Assembly: GCA_021323945.1 (NCBI GenBank)
Contig: JAJPKA010000014.1
Location: forward strand, 124,001-188,000
DNA: 64,000 nucleotides
Direction of reading: 5' to 3'
Origin: Pseudomonadota bacterium
Lineage (GTDB): Bacteria; Desulfobacterota; Binatia; Binatales; Binataceae
A program made the position numbers and the translations under genes. A model generated the notes under the pieces. The model ran no database searches, had not been told where the DNA came from, and saw nothing but the letters and a program-made list of their open reading frames with translations. Below, in pieces: positions 40,143-50,481 of this stretch; positions within the stretch are counted from its first letter, which is position 1; each line of letters opens with the position of its first letter.

Positions 40143-42839
40143 ATGCTGGGCTCGAAAGTGACGGTTAAGCGAACACCGCTTATTGCGCAGTATCTTAGCA
40201 TTAAGGAGAAAGTACCAGACGCTATCCTGTTTTTCCGGTTGGGCGACTTCTATGAAATGTTTTTCGAGGATGCCGAAATCGGGGCTCGCGTTCTCGATCT
40301 TCAGCTGACCTCGCGGTCAAAGGACGGCGCCCCACTGTGTGGCGTCCCGTACCATTCCGCCGAACCGTACATCGCCAAGCTGCTGAGAGCCGGCTATAAG
40401 GTTGCAATTTGCGAGCAAACCGGCCTGGAGGCGACGGCGGCTGAGACCAAGCTACAGACCGCTCGTGCCCATAGCGCAGAGGCAGCCGCAATGGACACGA
40501 AGCGTTTGCCAGCTGACCGACGGGCTGCGCTTGACAACAAAAGAACCGCTCTGCGCGGTCTGATGCCACGAAAAGTGGTGCGAATAATTACGCCCGGTAC
40601 CGTCGGCGAAGAAATGGTCCTGGTCGCAGACCAGAAGAATTTTCTGGTTGCGCTTGCCCCGGACGATAGGGATTGTGCACTGGCAGCAGTGGATGTTTCC
40701 ACCGGGGAATTTCTCATCACCAAGCTCGGGTTGCCGTTTGTGGCTGAAGAGCTGGCTCGTCTAAGTCCTCGCGAAATCATAATCCCACAGGATTCTCCGC
40801 CGATTCGTTCTATTTGCCTGAAGCTGAAGTTGCCGACCAGCGAACTATCCAGCGCTACTTATCAGGTCGATCGCGCACGCGAGGCTCTTAGTCGGCATTT
40901 CGGCGCCACCTACGACTTGGAGCCGCCATCAGTTTGTGCGGCCGGTGCAGCGGTTATTTACCTGGAAGACAACTTCGGCTCCGATCTGGCGCATCTTCGG
41001 CTACCGAGGTTGTACCGGGCGGCCGAATATATGCTGGTCGACGAGACTACTCGCCAGCATCTCGAACTAATTTCGTCCAGCGATGGCACCCGCGCCGGTT
41101 CCTTGCTTTCGATTCTCGACGAGACCTTGACCCCTGTCGGTGCTCGCACATTGGCTAACTGGATCGTCTACCCATTAATGAATCTGGAGGCTATCCGTGC
41201 GCGTCACGACGCCGTTGAAGAGCTATTCGAGAGCGACTTGAGCGGCGCGATGGCGGATGCGCTGAAGCGTATTGGTGACCTCGAACGCCTCGCCGGTCGG
41301 ATCGGCAGCCTCCGCGCCTCACCTCGGGATGTGCTGAAACTTGCGCGCGCGCTCGAAGCCACCATAACTCTGAAAGCAGTGGTCAGTACCAGTCGTAGTA
41401 AATTGCTTCAGGAAATCGCAGACCGACTTCGGCCTCAACCTGGCCTGATTCACCAGATAGACGCGATGCTCAGCGACGAGCCACCCGTCAACGTACGGGA
41501 TGGAGATACCATACGGCCTGGTTTCAACCCAGAAGTAGACGAACTGCGTACTCTGGCGCGCGATGCTCGCAGCGTAATCGCTCAGTTGGAAGCATCTGAA
41601 CGTGAACGCACTCGCATCCCATCACTTAAAATCAGATATAACCAGGTCTTCGGTTACTACATCGAGATCACCCGAGCATATCGCGAGCGCGTTCCCGCTG
41701 ACTACGAGCGCAAACAGACGCTGGTCGGAGCTGAGCGCTTTACGACCCCGAGTTTGAAAGAGCTGGAGCACAAGATCCTCAGCGCCGAAGCCGGGCTGAA
41801 AGAGCTCGAGGCACGGCTGTTTAACAAGTTGCTGCGTGAACTGGCTACCTATTGTGTCGCAATCGCCGATAGCGCGACCGCGGTGGGCGAATTCGATGCG
41901 CTCCGCTCGCTCGCGTTAGTCGCGCGCCGGCGTGGGTATGTACGTCCACAAGTTGACGCCGGCCTGGCACTTACCATCCGCGATGGCCGCCATGCGGTAC
42001 TCGAAGCCGGCATGAACCCTGGGGCATTCGTTCCTAATGACTTCGCGGCAGATCCCACAGAGCGTCAGCTGCTGCTGATCACCGGCCCCAACATGGCAGG
42101 CAAGTCCACTTACCTGCGCCAGCTCGCCCTGATTGTGATCATGGCTCAGATGGGAAGTTTTGTTCCTGCGACGGAGGCCCGGCTTGGCCTGACGGACCGG
42201 GTCCTAACACGTATCGGAGCTCGCGACGAGCTGCGCCGCGGAGAGTCCACCTTTATGGTCGAAATGCGAGAGACGGCGCGGCTGTTAGAAGGGTTAACCG
42301 AGCACAGCCTGCTGCTGCTCGATGAGGTGGGACGCGGCACGAGCACTTTCGATGGGCTGGCAATAGCTTGGGCGATTGCAGAGTACTTGCATGATTCGAC
42401 GCAAGCTAAAGTGGTTTTTGCCACTCATTTTCATGAACTGACAGAGCTTGCGCGGACTCGTCCCCGCGTCAAGAATCTCAGCATGGCGGTGCGGGAGTGG
42501 GGTGACGAGGTAATCTTTTTGCGGCGTGTCGTCGAGGGTGCCGCCAGCCGCAGTTATGGAATCGAGGTCGCGCGCCTGGCGGGACTACCCGCCACGGTAA
42601 TCGCGCGCGCCCGGGAAATTCTTAACAACCTTGAACGGGAACAGTTGGACGAGAGTGGCAGGGCGCGCCTGGCCCGACCGCGCAGCCGCGGGGACGCAAC
42701 GCAACTGAATCTGTTTGCTCCGATCGAGTCTCGTCTCGTTAGCGAACTGCTGGCGCTTGACGTTGAAAGGATGACGCCGGTCGCGGCGCTAAACACACTT
42801 GCCACGCTGATTGAGCGCCTGCGGCGAGAGAAACGGTAG
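40143..42839 (+). CDS. mutS: DNA mismatch repair protein MutS
   Basis: FFRLGDFYEMFFEDA; ITGPNMAGKSTYLRQLALI; LLLLDEVGRGTSTFDGLAIAWA; FATHFHELTEL. Confidence 0.98.
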   Translation: MLGSKVTVKRTPLIAQYLSIKEKVPDAILFFRLGDFYEMFFEDAEIGARVLDLQLTSRSKDGAPLCGVPYHSAEPYIAKLLRAGYKVAICEQTGLEATAAETKLQTARAHSAEAAAMDTKRLPADRRAALDNKRTALRGLMPRKVVRIITPGTVGEEMVLVADQKNFLVALAPDDRDCALAAVDVSTGEFLITKLGLPFVAEELARLSPREIIIPQDSPPIRSICLKLKLPTSELSSATYQVDRAREALSRHFGATYDLEPPSVCAAGAAVIYLEDNFGSDLAHLRLPRLYRAAEYMLVDETTRQHLELISSSDGTRAGSLLSILDETLTPVGARTLANWIVYPLMNLEAIRARHDAVEELFESDLSGAMADALKRIGDLERLAGRIGSLRASPRDVLKLARALEATITLKAVVSTSRSKLLQEIADRLRPQPGLIHQIDAMLSDEPPVNVRDGDTIRPGFNPEVDELRTLARDARSVIAQLEASERERTRIPSLKIRYNQVFGYYIEITRAYRERVPADYERKQTLVGAERFTTPSLKELEHKILSAEAGLKELEARLFNKLLRELATYCVAIADSATAVGEFDALRSLALVARRRGYVRPQVDAGLALTIRDGRHAVLEAGMNPGAFVPNDFAADPTERQLLLITGPNMAGKSTYLRQLALIVIMAQMGSFVPATEARLGLTDRVLTRIGARDELRRGESTFMVEMRETARLLEGLTEHSLLLLDEVGRGTSTFDGLAIAWAIAEYLHDSTQAKVVFATHFHELTELARTRPRVKNLSMAVREWGDEVIFLRRVVEGAASRSYGIEVARLAGLPATVIARAREILNNLEREQLDESGRARLARPRSRGDATQLNLFAPIESRLVSELLALDVERMTPVAALNTLATLIERLRREKR

Positions 42840-42847
42840 GCCACGCC

Positions 42848-44299
42848 GTGAGCGAAGCGATCCAGACCAAGGCTCGGACATTTGTTAACGGGTTTTGTGC
42901 TCACGCTCTTGGCGTATTACGTCTCCTGAGTATTGCCGCTGCTCTTGTGCGGGTTGACCCCGCCGATGCTGCAACCATAGACAGGTGTTCCCTCCAGTCG
43001 ATTGGCGACGTGTGTGAACTCGAATGTCACATGCAAGGAAACCCTCCTAAGTGGCACATAGAGACGCACGGTCAGGAGCTCTGGGTGGACCTTCGGCACT
43101 CACGCGTAAGTCCCACGATGGTTCCCCTGGCAGCAACGGGTTCGTCCGTCCTTAGCCACGTCACCATTCGTGAACTCGAGCGTGGTCGGGTCCGGCTCGC
43201 CATCCGAGTCCGGGGAGAGGTCGATTACGCCTTAGCGGAAATGCCACAGGTGTTAGTAGTGAGGTTGGCGATATCTGGTCGGGAACCGAATTTAGCTGAG
43301 CCGTTGTTGCGCGAGCTCGAGCGCACGCGTCGATTGTCCGCGACCCAGCCCGGGTCAAGATCCAGAACTGACCATGCGGTCCCTGGGAGGGCCGGCGCAA
43401 CTGAGCAGAGTCTCGAAATGCCAACGGCGACGCCGTTACTGAATCGGCCGGCAACGACGCAATGGACCCGTGCCACGCTCAGTTTGAATTCCCCACCAAT
43501 TCCCCCGAACCGCCCTGCGGATGCAACTTCCTCTCGCCCCGAGATGCTGGCAACTGTACAGCAGCCCACCAGTGACACCAGCGCCCTTGCGGGGTTTGGC
43601 TCTCATGAAAGGCCCACGGTTATGATTGACCCGGGGCATGGCGGTTTCGACCCGGGCGCGCGATCGGTCGATGGCGTCAGCGAGAAAACTATTGCGCTGG
43701 TTATCGCGCGGCGGCTGGCTGCTGCGCTAAGCGCACGAGGGGTCAACGCGGAACTGACGCGAAACGATGATACCTTTGTCAGCCTCGGCCAACGCACACG
43801 TCTGGCCAACCACGCTCATGCGGATTTATTTGTTTCAATCCACCTCAATTCGGGTCCGGATCGCGAGACCAGCGGCATTGAGACCTATTACTTGAACAAC
43901 ACGACCGACCGCGCGACCATTCGGCTGGCGCAGATTGAAAACGGCACGGACTATGGCGCCGGTAGTCAGCCCAACCTAGACTACATCCTGGCGAATCTGC
44001 AGCAGGATTATAAGGCGCACGAATCCGCGTCGCTCGCGCGCATGATCGAGTCCGAGGTTCCGGCCAGCGTCAATGCTATTATGGGCACAAAACTAAGATC
44101 TTTGGGGGCCAAAAGAGGCCCTTTCTACGTACTGGTCGGTGCGGAGATGCCGTCGGTGTTAATCGAGTGCGGTTTTCTCTCCAATCCCCGAGAAGTACAA
44201 TTCCTGGTTAACCCGGATTATCAACAAGCCCTAGCTGATGGAATCGCTGCTGCCATACTGCGCTACTTTAGCGCCGACGCGGCGGTGGGAAATCTGTGA
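42848..44299 (+). CDS. amiC: N-acetylmuramoyl-L-alanine amidase with AMIN-like N-terminal domain
   Basis: VMIDPGHGGFDPGARSVDGVSEKTIAL; DLFVSIHLNSGPD; VLIECGFLSNPREVQFL; GTG start. Confidence 0.94.
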   Translation: MSEAIQTKARTFVNGFCAHALGVLRLLSIAAALVRVDPADAATIDRCSLQSIGDVCELECHMQGNPPKWHIETHGQELWVDLRHSRVSPTMVPLAATGSSVLSHVTIRELERGRVRLAIRVRGEVDYALAEMPQVLVVRLAISGREPNLAEPLLRELERTRRLSATQPGSRSRTDHAVPGRAGATEQSLEMPTATPLLNRPATTQWTRATLSLNSPPIPPNRPADATSSRPEMLATVQQPTSDTSALAGFGSHERPTVMIDPGHGGFDPGARSVDGVSEKTIALVIARRLAAALSARGVNAELTRNDDTFVSLGQRTRLANHAHADLFVSIHLNSGPDRETSGIETYYLNNTTDRATIRLAQIENGTDYGAGSQPNLDYILANLQQDYKAHESASLARMIESEVPASVNAIMGTKLRSLGAKRGPFYVLVGAEMPSVLIECGFLSNPREVQFLVNPDYQQALADGIAAAILRYFSADAAVGNL

Positions 44300-47052
44300 A
44301 CGCACCCCCACAGGCGGAAGCAGCTGAGATCGAATCGGCAATCGTGCAGGCCTTGCTTGCCGGCACTCGTCCAGGAGATCTGGCGCGCGAATATGTCAAG
44401 AGCAAACGCGCGGAGCTGTTTGAGCGGCACCAGGCCGGAGCGGGGGGGCTCGAAATTGTTCACGATTTTGCGGCGGCGATGGACCGTCTGCTGGGAGCGC
44501 TGTTCACTTATGCGGACAAAAGCCAGGCAAAGCGCTTTCCGCGCCTCCATCAGCGCCTAACGGTTATTGCACGCGGTGGGTACGGACGTGCTGAACTGAA
44601 TCCATACTCTGATATCGACCTTCTGTTCCTCCACGACTACAAACCGGGTCCCTATCTCGAAGTGGTAACCGAGACCATGCTGCATGCGCTGTGGGATGCC
44701 GGTTTGGTCATTGGTTATTCGGTTCGCAACGTTGCCGAGAGCATCAAGATGGCGGCCGCGGATCTTAAGGAAAAAACCGCCATTCTGGACGCACGTTTCC
44801 TCGCTGGCGATGAGGAGCTCTATCGGCGATTTGAGCATTCACTAATCAGCGAAGTACTCAATCGGGACCAGCAGAGCTTCTTCCGAGCCAAGCTGGAAGA
44901 GAGCCGCGAGCGCCACAAACACTACGGCGATTCGGTTTATTTGCTTGAACCTCAATTGAAAGAGGGCGAAGGCGGTCTGCGCGACCTACACACCGCCCTG
45001 TGGCTGGCCAAGGTCAAGTACAAGGTTCAGTCATTGGGTGAGCTGGTACAGCGCGCGATCATCACTCAACCCGAACTGCAGGAGGTAACGGAGGCGCAGG
45101 ATTTCCTGCTCAGGCTGCGCAATGCACTGCATTTCCTCAGCCAACGTCACACCGATCAGCTCACGTTCGAGTTCCAGGAACAGATCGCCCCGAGCCTCGG
45201 CTTCAGGGAGATCGACGGGCTGCCCGCCAGTGCCCACTTGATGCGAGCATATTATCAGCAGGCAAGCGCGATTTTGCGCTTCTCGGAGGGACTGATTGCG
45301 CGGGTGACCGATGATTTAGCAGCGTCGCGTTTCTTTCGTCGGGTGCCCGGCAGACAAATTCGGCCCGGCGTCCTGATTCAGGGACGCGTTCTGGGAATTG
45401 CCGACTCCCAGCTATTCAGACGCGAGCCCATCAATCTTATTACGATTTTCGCCGATTGCCAGGCTCACGGCGTCGAGCTTTCCGGCAATACTTACCAGCT
45501 GATCCGCGACAATCTCGGGCTGATTGACGACCAGATGCGCCAAATGCCCGAGGTGGGCGCCGCTCTGATGAATATTCTAGCGACGCGTAACCGGGTTGCT
45601 GACACGTTGGAAGCAATGCACAGGGCGGGCGTGTTAGGCGCCTTAATTCCCGAATTCGGCAACCTCTACGCTCGCGTCCTCCATGACCTCTATCATATCT
45701 ACACCGTCGACCGGCATTCGCTGGCAGCAGTGCGCGAATTGGAAAAGCTGCGGGCCGGTGAGTTTAAAGACAGCAATCCGCTGCTCACTGAGGTCGCCCG
45801 CGAATACGATGCTCTGCCGCTCGTTTTTCTTGCCCTGCTTCTACACGATATCGGCAAGGGGCATGGTCACGACCATCATGAGCGCGGCGCTCTGCTTGCC
45901 ACCGACGTCTGCCGGCGACTGGGGCGCAACAGCGAGGAAACCGACTTGGTGCGGTTCCTGGTGCACGAGCATCTGACGATGTCGCAGGTGGCGCAAAAGG
46001 GCGATGTCAATGACGATCGCACGGTGGCGGACTTTGCCCGTTTGGTCGGCTCGATCGATCGGCTCAAGGCCTTGTATCTGCTCACTTTCGCCGACATGCG
46101 CGCGGTGGCGCCCAGTGTTTACAACAATTGGCGCGACATGCTTCTGAGCGACCTTTACATGAAAACCCTCAGGGTGCTGGAGCACGGTGATCGAGAGGCG
46201 GTTGATCCCGAGCGGCGACTGGCTTTGGTCAAGATGGGGGTTCGGGCACGGCTCTGCGCCAGCGGCGCGCGCTCGCAGGAAATTTCGAACTTTCTTAACC
46301 TGATGCCAGAACGCTACTTCTTGACGGTGCCCGAAACTGACATTGCCACGCATTTTGAGGTAATGCGGGCATTTAACGAGAAGCGCCTAGTCTGCCGCCA
46401 TCGACATTTCCCGGATCGCGAGTTCAGCGAGTTTATCGTGGTGACCACCGATGAACCCGGGCTTTTTTGTAAGATCGCCGGCGTCCTCACCGCTAACTAC
46501 CTCAATATCCTCTCCGCCCGCATCACAACGCGTGCTGACGCTGTCGCGCTCGATGTCTTCCACGTCTCTCATTTGCAAGGGGCGCAAACCTTGGCGATGG
46601 AAGAAGACAGATGGCTTCGAGTGGAGCACGACCTCGAACGCGTTCTTAAGGGCGAGCAGGAGATAGCCGACTTGGTCGCCAGCACTCAACGCTCGCGCCT
46701 TGGCGGGCGAAAATTCGTCCGCCGGGTACCGACCGAGATAACGATTGACAATCGCTCATCGGAAAAATTCACGGTCGTCGACGTGTTCACGCAGGACCGC
46801 GTTGGGCTGCTGTTCGCCGTCACCTACGCACTTTTTCAGCTGGGTTACATCATTCATCTAGCCCGGATCTCGACCAACGCGGACCAGGCGTTGGACGTGT
46901 TCTATATCAGCGACCGCGCTGGTCAGAAGATCGTCGAGATCGAGCGGATGAAAGCCCTGCGGTCAGCCCTGCTTGAGCGGCTCGAAGAAGAACCGCTTAA
47001 CTCGCAAAGCTATAGCGACCGCTCGATCGCGGGGAACTCCGAAGCCGGCTAA
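44296..47052 (+). CDS. glnD: [Protein-PII] uridylyltransferase/uridylyl-removing enzyme
   Basis: GGYGRAELNPYSDIDLLFLHD (NT domain), KEGEGGLRDLHTALWLAKVKYK, HD motif LLHDIGKGHGHDHHERGA, two C-terminal ACT domains. Confidence 0.97.
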   Translation: MNAPPQAEAAEIESAIVQALLAGTRPGDLAREYVKSKRAELFERHQAGAGGLEIVHDFAAAMDRLLGALFTYADKSQAKRFPRLHQRLTVIARGGYGRAELNPYSDIDLLFLHDYKPGPYLEVVTETMLHALWDAGLVIGYSVRNVAESIKMAAADLKEKTAILDARFLAGDEELYRRFEHSLISEVLNRDQQSFFRAKLEESRERHKHYGDSVYLLEPQLKEGEGGLRDLHTALWLAKVKYKVQSLGELVQRAIITQPELQEVTEAQDFLLRLRNALHFLSQRHTDQLTFEFQEQIAPSLGFREIDGLPASAHLMRAYYQQASAILRFSEGLIARVTDDLAASRFFRRVPGRQIRPGVLIQGRVLGIADSQLFRREPINLITIFADCQAHGVELSGNTYQLIRDNLGLIDDQMRQMPEVGAALMNILATRNRVADTLEAMHRAGVLGALIPEFGNLYARVLHDLYHIYTVDRHSLAAVRELEKLRAGEFKDSNPLLTEVAREYDALPLVFLALLLHDIGKGHGHDHHERGALLATDVCRRLGRNSEETDLVRFLVHEHLTMSQVAQKGDVNDDRTVADFARLVGSIDRLKALYLLTFADMRAVAPSVYNNWRDMLLSDLYMKTLRVLEHGDREAVDPERRLALVKMGVRARLCASGARSQEISNFLNLMPERYFLTVPETDIATHFEVMRAFNEKRLVCRHRHFPDREFSEFIVVTTDEPGLFCKIAGVLTANYLNILSARITTRADAVALDVFHVSHLQGAQTLAMEEDRWLRVEHDLERVLKGEQEIADLVASTQRSRLGGRKFVRRVPTEITIDNRSSEKFTVVDVFTQDRVGLLFAVTYALFQLGYIIHLARISTNADQALDVFYISDRAGQKIVEIERMKALRSALLERLEEEPLNSQSYSDRSIAGNSEAG

Positions 47053-47095
47053 TTGTTGGACGCGAGAGGCGGTCATAGTTCTGGGACGGTGGAGC

Positions 47096-48118
47096 GTGGA
47101 TTTGGTGGCGGATGAAAAAGGACCGGCCGGCGAATGGGATCGGCTCATTGATCAATATCTGATTCGGCAGACGGTCGAGCGCGGCTTGAGTCGCAATTCG
47201 CTCGAGGCCTATGCTCGCGACCTGAAGGATTTCCAGAACTTTTGCGGTAGGCACCACATAGCGGTAAAGGACCTCGACCGCCGGGTGATCACGGCTTATC
47301 TGGAAGACCTGGCGGCGCGCATGTTCGCGGCAGCGAGCCAGCGCCGCCGCCTGGCTGCCGTTCGCGGGTTCGTTCGTGACTTAATCGAACAAGGTGTTCT
47401 GGACCACGATCCCTGCCGCAGCCTTAAGCTTCGTCCACACGAGCGCGCTCTGCCTCGCACTCTGAGTCCCAAAGATATTGAGTTGCTTCTGGAGGCGATT
47501 GATGGACGTACGCTACGCGGGTTGCGAGACCGTGCGATGCTCGAAGTGGCGTACGGCTGCGGGCTCCGTGTTTCAGAATTGGTCGGCCTGCGATTGGACC
47601 AGGTAGATCTCGCCGCCAAAGTTCTGATTGTTTTCGGCAAAGGCGGCAAAGAACGAGTCGTACCGCTCGGGGCAGCGGCCGTCAGAGCGATAACGACCTA
47701 TCTGGCCGCGCGTCGGAAAATGGTGCAAGCGCGCGCGCCAGCCGACCGAGGCCGTAAAACGGATCCGGTGCTGCGCCCCACTTCGGCGCTGTTCATCACC
47801 CGATTAGGGCGCCCGATGACACGTCAGGGCTTCTTCAAGGCTCTCAAAGGATGGGCCGCATCTGACGAACGACTGTCCTGGATAACACCCCATACGCTGC
47901 GGCATTGCTTCGCTACTCACCTGTTGGAAGGAGGTGCGGATTTGCGCGCGGTACAGGAGATGCTGGGCCATAGTGATATATCCACTACGCAGCTCTATAC
48001 TCATTTATCTCGGGCACAATTGCGCAAGGTCCACCGTACGTATCATCCGCGAAGTCGCAGCAGCGGGTTAAAGCCCGTCCCGGGGCACAGTTGTCCGACC
48101 GGCGGTGGGCGCGAGTGA
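47096..48118 (+). CDS. xerD: Tyrosine recombinase XerD/XerC
   Basis: HTLRHCFATHLLEGGADLRAVQEMLGHSDISTTQLYTHLSRAQLRKVHRTYHPR; ORF opens at 46973, start uncertain. Confidence 0.93.
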   Translation: MDLVADEKGPAGEWDRLIDQYLIRQTVERGLSRNSLEAYARDLKDFQNFCGRHHIAVKDLDRRVITAYLEDLAARMFAAASQRRRLAAVRGFVRDLIEQGVLDHDPCRSLKLRPHERALPRTLSPKDIELLLEAIDGRTLRGLRDRAMLEVAYGCGLRVSELVGLRLDQVDLAAKVLIVFGKGGKERVVPLGAAAVRAITTYLAARRKMVQARAPADRGRKTDPVLRPTSALFITRLGRPMTRQGFFKALKGWAASDERLSWITPHTLRHCFATHLLEGGADLRAVQEMLGHSDISTTQLYTHLSRAQLRKVHRTYHPRSRSSGLKPVPGHSCPTGGGRE

Positions 48119-48145
48119 TGACTGACCCGCGGTGAGCAACCGTCG

Positions 48146-48796
48146 ATGACGAGAACCGATAGCCTGAAACTTTGCGCAACGATCCTTATATGGGGAATAC
48201 CCACGGTTATAGCCATTGTCTTTCATGAGGTGATGCATGGCAGAGTGGCACTGGCTTTCGGCGATAATACCGCAGCCGACGCGGGGCGGCTCAGCTTTAA
48301 TCCGCTCAAGCACATCGACCCGTTCGGCACCATTGGCTTGCCAGCGCTGCTGATTTTCCTAAACCTGCCCGTGTTCGGTTATGCCAAGCCCGTACCGGTC
48401 GACTTTCGCCGCCTCTATCCGAAACGACTGGGAATGGTGGCGGTGGCAGCAGCCGGGCCGCTCACCAACCTGACTCTGGCCGTTGTTAGCGCGATCCTTT
48501 TCCATTTTCTGGCTAACCTGTCTTCGACCACTCTGACTGCCTACTTCGTGTCCCGGCTGTTGTCAGTGTCAGTTGGTGTCAACGTGATGTTGGCGTTTTT
48601 CAATCTATTGCCGTTATTACCACTGGACGGTGGGCGAGTGTTGGTTGGGGTGATGCCTCCAATGTGGGCGCACATATACGCGCGGCTGGAGCGCTACGGC
48701 TTTGTCCTGCTGTTTTTGTTGCTCTACACAGATTGGTTTGAACAGCTAATCTCGCCGATTATCGGGACTATGACGCGGGTCTTACTACGCCTGTAG
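48146..48796 (+). CDS. Site-2 protease family (M50) zinc metalloprotease
   Basis: VIAIVFHEVMHGRVALAFGD (HExxH); LLPLLPLDGGRVL. Confidence 0.93.
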   Translation: MTRTDSLKLCATILIWGIPTVIAIVFHEVMHGRVALAFGDNTAADAGRLSFNPLKHIDPFGTIGLPALLIFLNLPVFGYAKPVPVDFRRLYPKRLGMVAVAAAGPLTNLTLAVVSAILFHFLANLSSTTLTAYFVSRLLSVSVGVNVMLAFFNLLPLLPLDGGRVLVGVMPPMWAHIYARLERYGFVLLFLLLYTDWFEQLISPIIGTMTRVLLRL

Positions 48797-48797
48797 A

Positions 48798-49643
48798 GTG
48801 ATTATGGAAGTGACTGCAATAAGCGGGGAAGTCGGCGCGCCTAACTCCGAGCCGGATATGCAACTGCGTTTCCGGTTACCGATCTATGAGGGGCCTCTGG
48901 ATCTGTTGCTGCATTTGATTAAGCGTGCCGAGCTCGACCCGCAGGATGTGACGGCCAGCATTATAACCGAACAATACCTCGAATATCTGAATTTGATGCA
49001 GGAGCTTAACCTGGATATTGCTGGCGAATACCTGGTGATGGCCGCAACTCTGCTGCTGATTAAGTCGTTTACGCTTTTGCCTCATCCGCAGAGCGACGAC
49101 AATGAGGAAGCTGAAGAGCTGAAGCAGGACCTGGTGGAACGCCTGCTCGAGTATCAGCGCTATCGCGAAGCAGCTGCCAAACTGGCGGAGCGTCCACTCC
49201 TGGGACGCGACGTCTTTGCCGCACCACGTCAAGCCCTGCCCGAGGACAGCACTCCCCGTCTACCCCGTACAGCCTCGATCTTCGACCTGGTCCACGCGAT
49301 GGCGTCTGTGTTGAGGCGGCTGGCAGACCGAATCCCGCAGACACTCACCCTGCGCGATATACCCGTTGCCCGCTGCATTCCCCGCGTGCTGGCCGCATTG
49401 GAGGATGGTGCGAGAATCGAGTTCATTTGCCTGTTCGACGACCTCAACGATCGCGCCTTGATGATCGCAACCTTTCTTGCCTTGCTGGAGCTGATTCGTC
49501 GCGGTGAAGTGAGTGCATCACAGGATCAGCCGTGGGGACCTATTTATCTGTGCCGTGGCCCGCGGTTTGGCAGGCCAGCTGTCCTCGACCGAGACAATGC
49601 GGCCGAGCCGATCGCCGGCCAAGACACAATTAACAATCGCTGA
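48798..49643 (+). CDS. scpA: Segregation and condensation protein A
   Basis: IYEGPLDLLLHLIKRAELDPQDVTASIITEQYLEYL...GEYLVMAATLLLIKSFTLLP. Confidence 0.96.
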   Translation: MIMEVTAISGEVGAPNSEPDMQLRFRLPIYEGPLDLLLHLIKRAELDPQDVTASIITEQYLEYLNLMQELNLDIAGEYLVMAATLLLIKSFTLLPHPQSDDNEEAEELKQDLVERLLEYQRYREAAAKLAERPLLGRDVFAAPRQALPEDSTPRLPRTASIFDLVHAMASVLRRLADRIPQTLTLRDIPVARCIPRVLAALEDGARIEFICLFDDLNDRALMIATFLALLELIRRGEVSASQDQPWGPIYLCRGPRFGRPAVLDRDNAAEPIAGQDTINNR

Positions 49644-49646
49644 CAT

Positions 49647-50438
49647 ATGTTGGTGAGAACGTACATGCCGCCCCGCGAAAGCAACCCGACAGCATTTGAC
49701 ACCGAAACCGGCGCCAAACCGGCGGCGGACAATGCTTCAGAGTCGCAACCCGGCCAGGCTGGCGAGTCGGTCTGGGCTGAAGAACGGCTGATGTCCGTGC
49801 TTGAAAGCCTGCTGTTTGCCGCCGGCGAACCGGTGACCCTGTCGCAGCTTGCCAACGCGCTTGACGAAGTACCGCGAGAGCGCATTCGCAAATCGTTGAA
49901 TGCGCTGGCGACGCGCTACGCTGACGCCGGACGCGGGATAATGCTCGAGGAAATTGCGGGTGGCTATCAACTGCGTACTCGTAGTGAACATGCGGTCTAT
50001 GTGCGACGGCTGTTGTCAGCCAAACCGCCCCGACTGAGTCGGCCGATTCTCGAGACACTCGCTGTGGTTGCTTATCGGCAGCCGGTCACGCGTCCTGAGA
50101 TTGAACAGCTGCGGGGGGTGGATAGCGGGGCCGTGCTCGATACGCTACTCGAACGCAACCTGATCAAGGTCGCCGGACGCAAGGAAGCTCCCGGACGCCC
50201 GCTTATGTACGTGACCACGTCGGAATTCCTCGAACTGTTCAGTTTGAAGGACCTCGAGGAATTGCCAAATCTGGAAGAGTTTCGCGAAATCGAGAATTTT
50301 CGCGCGACTCAGACCGATGAGCAGACTCCCAGCCCGCAAGCACGCGCCGACGCCCGCGAATCCCCAGGCGAGCTCACCGCTTCAGATAATGAAACAGTAG
50401 TCCCAGCTATCGAAAAGACATCCCCATCCGATGAGTGA
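49647..50438 (+). CDS. scpB: Segregation and condensation protein B
   Basis: LESLLFAAGEPVTLSQLANAL; SRPILETLAVVAYRQPVTRPEIEQLRGVDSGAVLDTLLERNLIKVAGRKEAPGRPLMYVTTSEFLELF. Confidence 0.96.
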   Translation: MLVRTYMPPRESNPTAFDTETGAKPAADNASESQPGQAGESVWAEERLMSVLESLLFAAGEPVTLSQLANALDEVPRERIRKSLNALATRYADAGRGIMLEEIAGGYQLRTRSEHAVYVRRLLSAKPPRLSRPILETLAVVAYRQPVTRPEIEQLRGVDSGAVLDTLLERNLIKVAGRKEAPGRPLMYVTTSEFLELFSLKDLEELPNLEEFREIENFRATQTDEQTPSPQARADARESPGELTASDNETVVPAIEKTSPSDE

Positions 50439-50481
50439 ACTGACCTGGCAACTTGGACCAGAGAGAAAGGCGCCGCTTTCG

